A stretch of 46,245 nt of DNA. Source: Ochrovirga pacifica. Lineage in GTDB: Bacteria; Bacteroidota; Bacteroidia; Flavobacteriales; Flavobacteriaceae. Positions 24,018 through 32,299 of this stretch are shown in pieces (position 1 is the first letter of the stretch; the number at the start of each line of letters is the position of its first letter). Made by a program: the position numbers and the translations under genes. The notes under the pieces are model-generated. The model saw only the letters and a program-made list of their open reading frames with translations. It was not told where the DNA came from and searched no databases. Where the stretch lies: assembly GCF_000220525.1 (NCBI RefSeq), contig NZ_AFPK01000024.1:1-46245 (forward strand), written 5' to 3'.

Positions 24018-25760
24018 ATGAAAAAAATATTTATATACATTGGTTTCTCGTTATCAGTTCTTACAAATACTTCTTGTTCTGATGATTTTTTAGAAGAAAC
24101 AAATCCCAACACCATATCCGCAGAATTGTATTGGAGTAATTTAGAAGAATCGAATGCCAATCTTACTTCTGTATACGGAGCAATGCTAAACAACTACCTA
24201 ATTTCTGTTGATTTTGAATCGTGGAGAAGTGATATTACTTATCCTAAAGACCGAGACAATCCGTACCAAAACGCATTGCCTTGGTATAGAAAAACCTATA
24301 ACAATAGTGTAAAAGACTACGAAAAAAGCTGGGATGCGATGTACCAAGTAATCTGGAGAGCCAATCAAGTTATTGAAGGATTAAACGGTATGGAAGAAGA
24401 ATTTAAATCTCAGGATGCGTGGAAACATCAAATGGGACAAGCTCGTTTTTTTAGAGGTTTAATGCATTTTTATCTAAACGCTAATTACAATAAAGGTAAC
24501 ATAATTATTAGAGACAAAAGTCCTGAAAAAAGCTCTGAGTTTTCTAAAGCTGTTTCTAGTTCCCAAGAAGTTATCAACTTTTACAGAGAAGATTTAGAAT
24601 ATGCTTACCAAAATCTTCCTCCTAAATTTAAAGAGAAAGCAAGGGTAACCGCAGGTACAGCAGCTACCATTTTAGGAAAAAGTTATTTGTACACCAAAGA
24701 ATACGAAAACGCAAAAACCTATTTGCTAGATGTGATTACAAATAGTGATTACGGATACAGATTACTAGAAGGAGACGAAGTAAAGCTTTTGTTTACCAGT
24801 GCAGGTGATTTTAATGACGAATCTATTTTTGAAATTAACTACTCCGAAGATCATCAACAACAAGACGGAACTTTTGATGAAGAAAGTTTTTTTAATCGAT
24901 TTGCTAGATACACAGCTCCAAACACTGCCAAAGGAGGTGCGTTTATGGTACCCACTGCATGGTTAACTTACGAGTACAGTGCCGAACAACTAGACACCAA
25001 CGACCCAAGGAATTATGTTAATGATGGAAACGGAGGAACCAAACTTAGAAATGTTTCTTTAAGAGCCTCACAAATGATTGCTTTGGTTAATGATGAAAAC
25101 ACAGCATACTACGGAGCTAGTGCAGCCAATACATTTACTTCGTTTGCAGGAACTACTTTTTCGTATTTTAAAAAACTTTCTAACCACGATCGCGTAACAA
25201 GTGAAGAAGACATCTTAGAAACGGCATGGAAATCTGGAAAAAATCTAGTTCTTTACAGACTTGCAGATGTGTATTTAATGTATGCTGAATGTCAAATTAA
25301 AACTGGAAATATAGAAGATGCCCTATTCTATATAAACAAAATTAGAAAACGTTGGGGCTTGCTTTTATTAGGTCCCTCTGACGGAAGCACTCACGATTTT
25401 GATGAAATTACATACACCGAACAATCCTTAATGGAACATCTGATGTACAAAGAAAGACCTTTGGAATTATGTAATGAAGGATATGCTGAACGTTGTATTG
25501 ATTTAAGACGTTGGGGGATTATAAAAAATCGTTTTGATGATTTGGCTAATCAAGAGTATTACTTAACAAACTATACAACACAAGCCGGAACCAACAGAAA
25601 CAAATCTTTGATACAAAAAGGAACCAGTCCAGACCCTTCAGACCCAACCATCACTATTAATGAGTTTGATGAAGCAGCAGCAAATTACAGTAGCGACTTA
25701 CATGATTATTTGCCTTTGCCTATTTCTGAAACATTGTACAACCAAGGTTCATTAAAATAA
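24018..25760 (+). CDS. SusD/RagB-family surface glycan-binding lipoprotein
   Basis: SusD proteins cap the SusC channel and bind the glycan at the cell surface. The 580-residue protein has a lipoprotein signal with the lipidated cysteine at C20 (LTNTSCSDDF). The acidic residues after it fit the Bacteroidota export signal to the cell surface. The helical SusD domain includes SWDAMYQVIWRANQVIEGL, QMGQARFFRGLMHFYL and the C-terminal EERPLELCNEGYAERCIDLRRWG-like region (RPLELCNEGYAERCIDLRRW here). It lies directly after the SusC gene and 12 bases before a further lipoprotein, all one operon. Confidence 0.95.
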   Translation: MKKIFIYIGFSLSVLTNTSCSDDFLEETNPNTISAELYWSNLEESNANLTSVYGAMLNNYLISVDFESWRSDITYPKDRDNPYQNALPWYRKTYNNSVKDYEKSWDAMYQVIWRANQVIEGLNGMEEEFKSQDAWKHQMGQARFFRGLMHFYLNANYNKGNIIIRDKSPEKSSEFSKAVSSSQEVINFYREDLEYAYQNLPPKFKEKARVTAGTAATILGKSYLYTKEYENAKTYLLDVITNSDYGYRLLEGDEVKLLFTSAGDFNDESIFEINYSEDHQQQDGTFDEESFFNRFARYTAPNTAKGGAFMVPTAWLTYEYSAEQLDTNDPRNYVNDGNGGTKLRNVSLRASQMIALVNDENTAYYGASAANTFTSFAGTTFSYFKKLSNHDRVTSEEDILETAWKSGKNLVLYRLADVYLMYAECQIKTGNIEDALFYINKIRKRWGLLLLGPSDGSTHDFDEITYTEQSLMEHLMYKERPLELCNEGYAERCIDLRRWGIIKNRFDDLANQEYYLTNYTTQAGTNRNKSLIQKGTSPDPSDPTITINEFDEAAANYSSDLHDYLPLPISETLYNQGSLK

Positions 25761-25772
25761 AATCACACTATC

Positions 25773-27452
25773 ATGAAAAAAATATTTCTTTTATTTCTAT
25801 GCATTTTCTCGCTTATTAGCTGTGAAGATGACACAGATTTCTCTACTGAACACACTTCCTTTTTATGGTACACCAGCAATGGTTTTGAAGAAGCAGATTA
25901 CACCATAGGAATTGAGGATTACATTACACTTTTAGATTTATCAAAAAACACCAAAACCCATTTATTTTCCATACCCAAAACTGCAAAGTTCATAGAAGGA
26001 GACTTAAACAGAGGGATTACAGATTACACACCATACCTTGTAGATACTGATGAAAATACTAGTACACAAACTAAAATTAATGTAATTTTTACAGAACCAG
26101 GATTGCAAACCATCAGCCTAAAAAATACCTACAGTAAGCAAACAGAAGGAGCTACTCTTGTAGAAAATGCTTGGATTGCCGAACAAAACTTTACCGTAGA
26201 TGTTTTTGATAGATTGAATCCCAAAGGAAGTGTGTCTAAATACAATTACACAGACCCAGACAATCCAATCTTAGAAACCGTCCTTACTTTTGATGAAAAC
26301 ACAACCTCATTAATAGAAGAAAAAGACACATGGGCAACCACCACCATCGAAGCAGGAGAAGAACTTGTATTTACAGATGCATCAACCACAGGAAGACCAA
26401 CGTCAAGAACCTGGTATGCCAAAGGTGGTAAACCCGAAACCTCATCAAAAGAAGAAGCTAGTATACGCTACAACAAACCAGGAACATACACAACTTCTAT
26501 AGAAAGTAAAAGAAGTGGTTCGGAGGTGCCAGCGTATACCACAGAAAAATTAATTCCATTGGTTATACAAGTTATCCCATCAACCAAACCTTTTGTGCAG
26601 AGTGGTACAGTTACATTAGAGAACAATATCATTCGTTTTGGAGTTACAGGAGAAGTTGAATCTGCAATTGCTCAAGCCTCTAAATTTACTGTACATGTAA
26701 CCAACGTGGCTGCTAATTTTGATGCCAATATTCCCATATCTACAGTACAAATTAGTCCTGATGACCCATCTATAATTCAGCTAGAATTGGCAGAGACAGT
26801 GTACAATACAGATACCATTGAACTCTCTTTTACAGATGGAAATATTGTTTCTGTAGACAGTAGAACGTTAGAGAATTTTGGTCCCTTAACCGTTGTTAAC
26901 GCACCTGGAACAAATGTATTTGTAAATGATGTAGCTGGTTTTGAGAACGAAAACTCTAACTGGAAGAAGGGGTATTGTCAAAACTATTTTATTGGCAATG
27001 GAAATGGTACAGCAGAAGCCCCTATATTTAGCAGAACCAGTGAACAAGTTTATCAGGGAGAAGCTAGTATGAAGTTTTCTATGGATGGAATTAAAAACAT
27101 AAGTTTTATTGGTCTAGATCTAAGCAAACCTAATGGAATTGAGGCAGGTACTTATTTAATTTCTTACTGGGTTTATATTGTAGACCACGGGAACGACGAA
27201 ATAAACAACCTCAAAACATTTAGAACTCAAATAAAATCAGGATCAAACTTAGTTCAAGAAGAAATTTGGTCTTTAGAAGGTCTTGAAAAAAACAAATGGG
27301 TAAAAATTGAAAAAACAATTACTGTAGCAGATATTGCTTCGGGAACCAAAATAGATATTAGATTTCAGACAGCAGACAATCCAGACGTTAGCGGTTTGCA
27401 AACCATTTATTTTGACAGTTATTCTTGGATAAAGCAACAACCAAGGCCTTAA
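25773..27452 (+). CDS. PKD-domain surface lipoprotein (SusE/F-position glycan binder)
   Basis: A 559-residue lipoprotein in the position of a surface glycan-binding protein. The lipobox Cys is C17 (SLISCEDDTDF), with acidic residues after it as in surface-exported lipoproteins. A PKD-like domain lies at about 160-260, with ELVFTDASTTGRPTSRTW and RYNKPGTYTTSIESKRSGSE. The C-terminal third (about 385-555) has features of a beta-sandwich carbohydrate-binding module, with ENENSNWKKG, YQGEASMKFSMDG and IYFDSYSW. No catalytic motif is visible. It closes the susCD operon and is followed by a strong terminator. Confidence 0.8.
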   Translation: MKKIFLLFLCIFSLISCEDDTDFSTEHTSFLWYTSNGFEEADYTIGIEDYITLLDLSKNTKTHLFSIPKTAKFIEGDLNRGITDYTPYLVDTDENTSTQTKINVIFTEPGLQTISLKNTYSKQTEGATLVENAWIAEQNFTVDVFDRLNPKGSVSKYNYTDPDNPILETVLTFDENTTSLIEEKDTWATTTIEAGEELVFTDASTTGRPTSRTWYAKGGKPETSSKEEASIRYNKPGTYTTSIESKRSGSEVPAYTTEKLIPLVIQVIPSTKPFVQSGTVTLENNIIRFGVTGEVESAIAQASKFTVHVTNVAANFDANIPISTVQISPDDPSIIQLELAETVYNTDTIELSFTDGNIVSVDSRTLENFGPLTVVNAPGTNVFVNDVAGFENENSNWKKGYCQNYFIGNGNGTAEAPIFSRTSEQVYQGEASMKFSMDGIKNISFIGLDLSKPNGIEAGTYLISYWVYIVDHGNDEINNLKTFRTQIKSGSNLVQEEIWSLEGLEKNKWVKIEKTITVADIASGTKIDIRFQTADNPDVSGLQTIYFDSYSWIKQQPRP

Positions 27453-27469
27453 ATTTTACAGTTTATCTA

Positions 27470-27502
27470 AAAAAACAGAGCTTTTAAAGCTCTGTTTTTT
27501 TT
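27470..27502 (+). terminator. Terminator of the susCD operon
   Basis: CAGAGCTT and AAGCTCTG form an almost unbroken palindrome (27476-27494), flanked by A5 and a run of eight T. It lies 18 bases after the last gene of the operon. Confidence 0.9.
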
Positions 27503-27664
27503 ACCTCTTTATGAAACATTTGTTTGTGATACAAGCTGCTTACATTCCTTAAAAAACTTAAAATCACCAAGCAACTAAATACTTTTGTTTGTATTCTTTT
27601 TAGATAGGAAAGTACATTGTAATTTTATCATTTATGTAGAACAGCAACTAAAGTCGTTGCACAA

Positions 27665-27696
27665 AAAAAGTCAACCGAACTTACGATTGACTTTTT
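27665..27696 (-). terminator. Terminator of the sulfatase gene
   Basis: AAAAAGTCAA and TTGACTTTTT form a 10-bp stem with a 12-base loop. On minus it ends in a run of seven T. It lies just beyond the sulfatase stop codon. Confidence 0.85.
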
Positions 27697-27716
27697 AGTT
27701 TTCTATTTGATTTTAC

Positions 27717-29333
27717 TTACTTTCCTTGCCATCCTGCTTTTTTTAGTTGTTGGATTAGTTTGGCTACAATTACTGGATTGTTTTCTGCAATGTTTTCTGT
27801 TTCATTTACATCAGTTTTATGATCGTACAATTCAACAAATAGGGGCTGATCTTCGGGTTTTCTTCTATCTTTCCAAACTACAATTCGGTATCTGTCGGTA
27901 CGCATGGCATATCCCATTACAAAATCTTCAAAAGTCTTACGATTCCACTTATCTCCCATTTGTAGTGCAATCCTTTTTTCAATTTTATCTATCAACGGTT
28001 CAAAAAAGGTTTTTCTAAAAGGAGGTGTAAAAGGAATGGCTGCCCACTCTCTTAAAGCTGGTGACGGAAACAAGCTATAAGCAGCTTCTTTCCATTTTTT
28101 ATTTGGCTTTTTTAACAATGGAACTAAAGATGTCCCTTCCAAATGATTGGGCTTTTCTAAGCCCGCTAAGTCACACAAAGTTGGAAAAACATCTACCAAC
28201 TCTACCAAAGCATCCGACGTTTGCCCTTTAACTTTTTTTGAAAATTCAGGAGCAGAAATAATAAAAGGGACTCTGGTAGCTACCTCGTAGTTATTTGCCT
28301 TTCCCCAATATCCCATTTCTCCTAGATTAAATCCGTGATCGGACCAAAAAACAATAATGGTATTTTCGTACTGACCTGTTTCTTTTAACGCAGCAATCAT
28401 TCGCCCTAACTGTGCATCTATATAGCTAATACAAGCGTAGTAACCATGACGTAATTTGCGTTGTAACTCGGGAGAAAACGCACCTGTTTTAGGCACATCA
28501 GGAGCTACTCTTACTTCTAAAGATTCCGACAAACCCATGGCTGCTCCATTTTTTGGTCGCTCTGTATTAGTCGCCAAAGGTATGCTTTCTCTGTCGTATA
28601 AATCCCAGTATTTTTTGGGAGCAATAAAATCTAAATGAGGTTTTTTAAAGCCTAAGCCCAAAAACCAAGGTTTTTCTTCTTGTACCAGTTCTTTTAAAGC
28701 ACCAATAGCCAAAGATGTATTGTATCCATCTTCGTAAGTATCGTCTGGAACGTCTGCACATTCGGTTACTGGCCCTTTATCTAGCCAATTTTCTCGAATT
28801 GTTTTCTCTCCATATTTTTCCTCCAATTCCATTTTGTTCTTTAGCCACATCAACTGACTTTCGGCCAAAGCGTAACCTCCCATAGTTTTTAGACTTTTTT
28901 TATCTCTTGGAACTTTGTTTATTTTTTTACTCCAAGACAGTTCTTTATCATTGTATTTTCCATGAAACACTTTTCCTGTATATGCAGTTTCGTACCCATT
29001 CTCTCTAAAGTGTTGAGGAATGGTTTTTATACTAGGCACGTTGGCTCTAAAATCTTGAAACAAATCTGTTACGTTGATACTTTCGGGCCTAGCACCTGTC
29101 ATGATACTTGCTCTAGATGGCCCACAGATTGCTTGCTGACAGTAAGCTCTACGGAACACAATCCCTTCTTTGGCTAGCCGATCAATATTTGGAGATTTTA
29201 CAATATCAGAACCGTAACAACCCAATTCTGTTTTTAGGTCATCTACAGCAATGAAGAGTACATTTGGTTTTTTCTTTTGGGCTTGGAATGCAATAGAAAC
29301 ACAGGTCAAAGCCAAACAAATTATTTTTTTCAT
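27717..29333 (-). CDS. S1-family arylsulfatase-type sulfatase (iduronate-2-sulfatase-like)
   Basis: A secreted or periplasmic sulfatase of 538 residues with a signal peptide (MKKIICLALTCVSIAFQAQ). The active-site cysteine that becomes formylglycine is C70 in CGPSRAS, the C-x-P-S-R signature. Metal ligands D31 and D32 lie in AVDDL, and SDHGFNLGEMG supplies others further on. By its overall pattern it fits the iduronate-2-sulfatase-like S1 group, but the subfamily and sugar cannot be fixed from sequence alone. It is convergent with the susCD operon, so it is probably part of the same locus under separate control. A maturase for the formylglycine must lie elsewhere. Confidence 0.93.
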   Translation of the reverse strand: MKKIICLALTCVSIAFQAQKKKPNVLFIAVDDLKTELGCYGSDIVKSPNIDRLAKEGIVFRRAYCQQAICGPSRASIMTGARPESINVTDLFQDFRANVPSIKTIPQHFRENGYETAYTGKVFHGKYNDKELSWSKKINKVPRDKKSLKTMGGYALAESQLMWLKNKMELEEKYGEKTIRENWLDKGPVTECADVPDDTYEDGYNTSLAIGALKELVQEEKPWFLGLGFKKPHLDFIAPKKYWDLYDRESIPLATNTERPKNGAAMGLSESLEVRVAPDVPKTGAFSPELQRKLRHGYYACISYIDAQLGRMIAALKETGQYENTIIVFWSDHGFNLGEMGYWGKANNYEVATRVPFIISAPEFSKKVKGQTSDALVELVDVFPTLCDLAGLEKPNHLEGTSLVPLLKKPNKKWKEAAYSLFPSPALREWAAIPFTPPFRKTFFEPLIDKIEKRIALQMGDKWNRKTFEDFVMGYAMRTDRYRIVVWKDRRKPEDQPLFVELYDHKTDVNETENIAENNPVIVAKLIQQLKKAGWQGK

Positions 29334-29526
29334 TTTTAATTGTTTAATTATCTTTCCAGAAAGGAAATTAGCATCAGAACAAATTAAAAAGAATTTAAGA
29401 TTTTATCGTTGACTTAAATCCACCAAAATAAGCACTATTTTCTTATATTTAAAGATATTTATAAAATAAACAGTCTTTTTTTGCCAATTTTATCAGAAGA
29501 AAGAGAGAATCAGAAAAAAACAACAA

Positions 29527-29841
29527 TTAATAAAAGTCTCCTAAAACTTCTAATTCCGTTTGAAAAGAAACGTACTTTCCTTTGAATTGTTCATCTAACG
29601 TTATGTTCAATCCTGCTGCATAAGTAACGTAGTAGTCTTTAAACGTTTCTTTATCGCTTACTGCGTATTGAACAGAAAAGGTCTTCCCTCCCATTTCTTC
29701 TTGCACCATAACTCTGGTAAGTTTAGCCCCTGTAAAGCAACCTGTTGCAATCATGGCTGGTATATGTATATTTTTCATATAGGCTAGCCAATCTTTTTCT
29801 ATTTCCAATTCAATATTTGTAGTAACGTTGTAAATGTACAT
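29527..29841 (-). CDS. DUF4286 family protein
   Basis: A small (104-residue) cytoplasmic protein of the DUF4286 family with no known function. The sequence MYIYNVTTNIELEIEKDWL, then HIPAMIATGCFTGAKLTRV, matches the compact alpha/beta family pattern. I start it at 29841; the longer reading frame from 29898 adds 19 residues encoded by the hairpin region and is unlikely. It is the last gene of a minus-strand group that begins with leuS or the kinase. A -7 box and a hairpin precede it. Confidence 0.75.
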   Translation of the reverse strand: MYIYNVTTNIELEIEKDWLAYMKNIHIPAMIATGCFTGAKLTRVMVQEEMGGKTFSVQYAVSDKETFKDYYVTYAAGLNITLDEQFKGKYVSFQTELEVLGDFY

Positions 29842-29866
29842 CTTCTTAAAATTAAACGATTTAGAA

Positions 29867-29903
29867 GTTAAGTGATTGTTTTGATGCAAAACAATCACTT
29901 AAC
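29867..29903. repeat. 17-bp perfect hairpin in the DUF4286 leader
   Basis: GTTAAGTGATTGTTTTG (29867-29883) and its exact complement (29887-29903) enclose a three-base loop, ATG. On minus no T-run follows, so it is not a classic terminator for the upstream gene. On plus the next bases are T-rich, but no plus gene ends here. Confidence 0.9.
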
Positions 29904-29928
29904 CACTTTTTCTTTTTTATTAAAGATG

Positions 29929-29936
29929 CAAAACTA
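29929..29936 (-). promoter_or_regulatory. -7 box (TAGTTTTG) of the DUF4286 gene
   Basis: A full TAnnTTTG match on minus, 22 bases downstream of the enoyl-CoA hydratase stop codon. It places the 17-bp hairpin within an untranslated leader of about 85 bases. No TTG is seen at the -33 position. Confidence 0.5.
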
Positions 29937-29957
29937 CTAATATCTAAAAATTAGTCA

Positions 29958-30728
29958 CTAAAAATTAGGTTTTCTTTTTTCTAAAAAAGCGGAAACTCCT
30001 TCTTTAAACTCTTCCGTTCCAAAACACTGCCCAAAAAGCTCTATTTCATTTTGAAGTCCAATATTTCCGTACACTGCATTGATGGCTTTGATGCTTTTTT
30101 TAAGTGCACATGGTGAGTTTTTTATCATTCGGGCAGCAATGGCTTCTGCTTTGGTAATCAGTTCTTCTTGGGTAGCTACAACATAGTTTACCAAACCAAT
30201 TTGATAGGCTTCAGCAGCCGAAATCATATCTCCAGTTAAAATCATTTCAAAAGCCTTTCCTTTTCCCACCAATTGGGTTAACCTTTGTGTTCCTCCATAT
30301 CCTGGAATCAAACCTAAAGAAACTTCGGGTTGCCCAACTTTTGCATTGGCTGTGGCAATACGAACATGGGCTGCCATGGCTAATTCTAGCCCTCCTCCTA
30401 AAGCAAATCCATTGATGGCTGCTATTACTGGCTTCGAAAATTTTGCGATTTTTGTGAATAACAAGTCGTGTCCAAACTGAGCCAACTCTTCTCCTTCTTT
30501 TTTAGAAAAATCTGTAAACTCTTTAATATCTGCACCTGCAACAAAAGCTTTTTCTCCAGCTCCTGTAAGAATCAGAACGCGAATACTTTTGTCTTCTTGG
30601 CAGTGGCACAACACCTTGTTTAATTCTAAAATAGTTTGTTTGTTTAATGCATTTAATTGCTTTTCTCTGTTGATGGTAATGTAGTAAATAGCTCCTTTTT
30701 GTTCACAGGTTAAGTTTGTTAATTCCAT
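29958..30728 (-). CDS. Enoyl-CoA hydratase/isomerase family protein (crotonase fold)
   Basis: A 256-residue crotonase-family enzyme that likely hydrates an enoyl-CoA, as in beta-oxidation or related acyl-CoA pathways. Both catalytic glutamates are in place: GFALGGGLELAMAA (about 106-119) and GQPEVSLGLIPGYGGTQRL (about 131-149). The oxyanion motif AGADIKEF (about 64-71) is also intact. The precise acyl chain is not defined. Its start overlaps the histidine kinase stop by 10 bases, so translation is probably coupled. Confidence 0.9.
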   Translation of the reverse strand: MELTNLTCEQKGAIYYITINREKQLNALNKQTILELNKVLCHCQEDKSIRVLILTGAGEKAFVAGADIKEFTDFSKKEGEELAQFGHDLLFTKIAKFSKPVIAAINGFALGGGLELAMAAHVRIATANAKVGQPEVSLGLIPGYGGTQRLTQLVGKGKAFEMILTGDMISAAEAYQIGLVNYVVATQEELITKAEAIAARMIKNSPCALKKSIKAINAVYGNIGLQNEIELFGQCFGTEEFKEGVSAFLEKRKPNF

Positions 30729-32176
30729 TGTGGATGATCGTTTTTGGGTAGTTTAATGATAAATTCTGTTCCTAATCCAATAACAGAGTTAAAACTTACG
30801 CTTCCGTTGTAGGTTTCTATAATATTCCTAACCATAGGCAACCCCAGCCCCATTCCGCTACTTTTGGTGGTAAATTTTGGTTCAAAAATCAAGTCTCTAT
30901 CTTCTTCAGGAATTCCTTTACCGTTATCTTTTACTCTAATTTCAACCTCATTTTCTTTTTCCTCTAAGATGATTTCAACTTTGGGTTCTGTATTAGATTC
31001 TGTTGCTTGTATTGAGTTTTTTACTAGGTTGTTTAACACCCTAATGATTTGATTTTTATCTAAGTTAAGATAAATTTCCTCTTTATTACAATGAAAAGTA
31101 ATATCATTTGAATCAAAAATATCCATAGCCGATTTTAGCACGCTGTTCAACTCTACTCGTTCTACATTTTTCTTAGGCATTCGGGCAAAATCAGAAAAAG
31201 ACGTGGCAATGGACGACATAACATCTATTTGTTGTGTAAGCATTTGTGCATAGTCTTTTACTTTTTCTTTAATTCCTTCCTCATTAGGATCAAAAGTACG
31301 TTCAAAATTCTGCACAGTTAGCTTCATGGGAGTTAGCGGATTTTTAATTTCATGCGCTACTTGTTTTGCCATTTCTCTCCACGCTTGCTCTCTTTCGCTT
31401 CTTGCTAACTTTTCAGCACTTTTCTCCAATTCATCAATCATTCTATTGTAGGCAGCTACAATATTTGCTATTTCTGATGTTGTTCCTTCTACTTCAATCT
31501 TCTCATTCTTTTTAAGCAGTTGCGTTTTCTGGATTTTATCTGAAATATTCTGTAACGATCTTGTGATATAACTCGACAAAAAATAGGCTATCGATACAGC
31601 CAAAAACAACATCATTCCATACACTAAAAACAGGCGATTTAAAAAACTAGACAGCTGTTCTTCTTCCTGAGTATTGTCTTGTACGTATTCCACTTTTAGT
31701 ATTCCGACCTTGTTCAGGTTTCGATCTCGAATGTAAGAATAAGCGTACTGAGAAATTTTTCCTCCTTCTAAAGGTTTAGATTCTTTGTACTCTTCCTTTT
31801 TTTTAAGTTCTTTTAAGACTTTGGTAGAGATACGTTCTTTAAATATTCGGAACCAAGGCTCGTAAGAGTTTAATTGCAATTGTCCGTTAAGATCGTAAAT
31901 GCTCATTTTCATTTTATGAACTGTTGCAATTTCATAAATACGCTCTCTAAAAATAAAACCTAAAAACTGTTGTGCTGCTGGGTAAATGGTATTCTCCAAC
32001 TCGTAATTCACGTTTTTTTGAGCGGCTCTTTCTTTGCGTTCAAAACGAGAATCGTAATACTCTTTGGTTTGTTTTTTATATTGTTTTACAGTAACTACCG
32101 CAATCAATACCGATGCCAACCCTACTAGTAGCAACATGGCAACAAATATGCGAGTACGTAATGAAACTTTTTTCAT
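30719..32176 (-). CDS. HAMP-domain sensor histidine kinase (orphan)
   Basis: A membrane sensor kinase of 485 residues. It has a first membrane segment (about 9-29), an extracytoplasmic sensor region of about 150 residues, a second segment (about 185-205), a HAMP domain, a HisKA domain with the phosphorylated His at about 275 (AHEIKNPLTPMKL), and a HATPase domain with NLVKNSIQAT, DNGKGIPEED and GMGLGLPMVRNII. This resembles NtrY-like kinases. I start it at the ATG at 32176; in-frame ATGs at 32191 and 32236 are possible, but the leuS terminator ends at 32253. No response regulator is adjacent. It overlaps the enoyl-CoA hydratase gene. Confidence 0.88.
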   Translation of the reverse strand: MKKVSLRTRIFVAMLLLVGLASVLIAVVTVKQYKKQTKEYYDSRFERKERAAQKNVNYELENTIYPAAQQFLGFIFRERIYEIATVHKMKMSIYDLNGQLQLNSYEPWFRIFKERISTKVLKELKKKEEYKESKPLEGGKISQYAYSYIRDRNLNKVGILKVEYVQDNTQEEEQLSSFLNRLFLVYGMMLFLAVSIAYFLSSYITRSLQNISDKIQKTQLLKKNEKIEVEGTTSEIANIVAAYNRMIDELEKSAEKLARSEREQAWREMAKQVAHEIKNPLTPMKLTVQNFERTFDPNEEGIKEKVKDYAQMLTQQIDVMSSIATSFSDFARMPKKNVERVELNSVLKSAMDIFDSNDITFHCNKEEIYLNLDKNQIIRVLNNLVKNSIQATESNTEPKVEIILEEKENEVEIRVKDNGKGIPEEDRDLIFEPKFTTKSSGMGLGLPMVRNIIETYNGSVSFNSVIGLGTEFIIKLPKNDHPQWN

Positions 32177-32252
32177 GGTATATGCTTTCATCCTATTGGA
32201 GTTTTTTTGTAGCAAAAGCCAAGCCAATTTAATCATTCAGTTCTGAGGAAAC

Positions 32253-32282
32253 AAAAAAGACGATGCCCTCGCATCGTCTTTT
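32253..32282 (-). terminator. Terminator of leuS
   Basis: AAAAGACGATGC and GCATCGTCTTTT form a 12-bp stem with loop CCTC, ending in a T-run on minus. It lies 18 bases after the leuS stop and just before the kinase gene. Confidence 0.9.
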
Positions 32283-32299
32283 AAAGTTTAAGTGAATTC

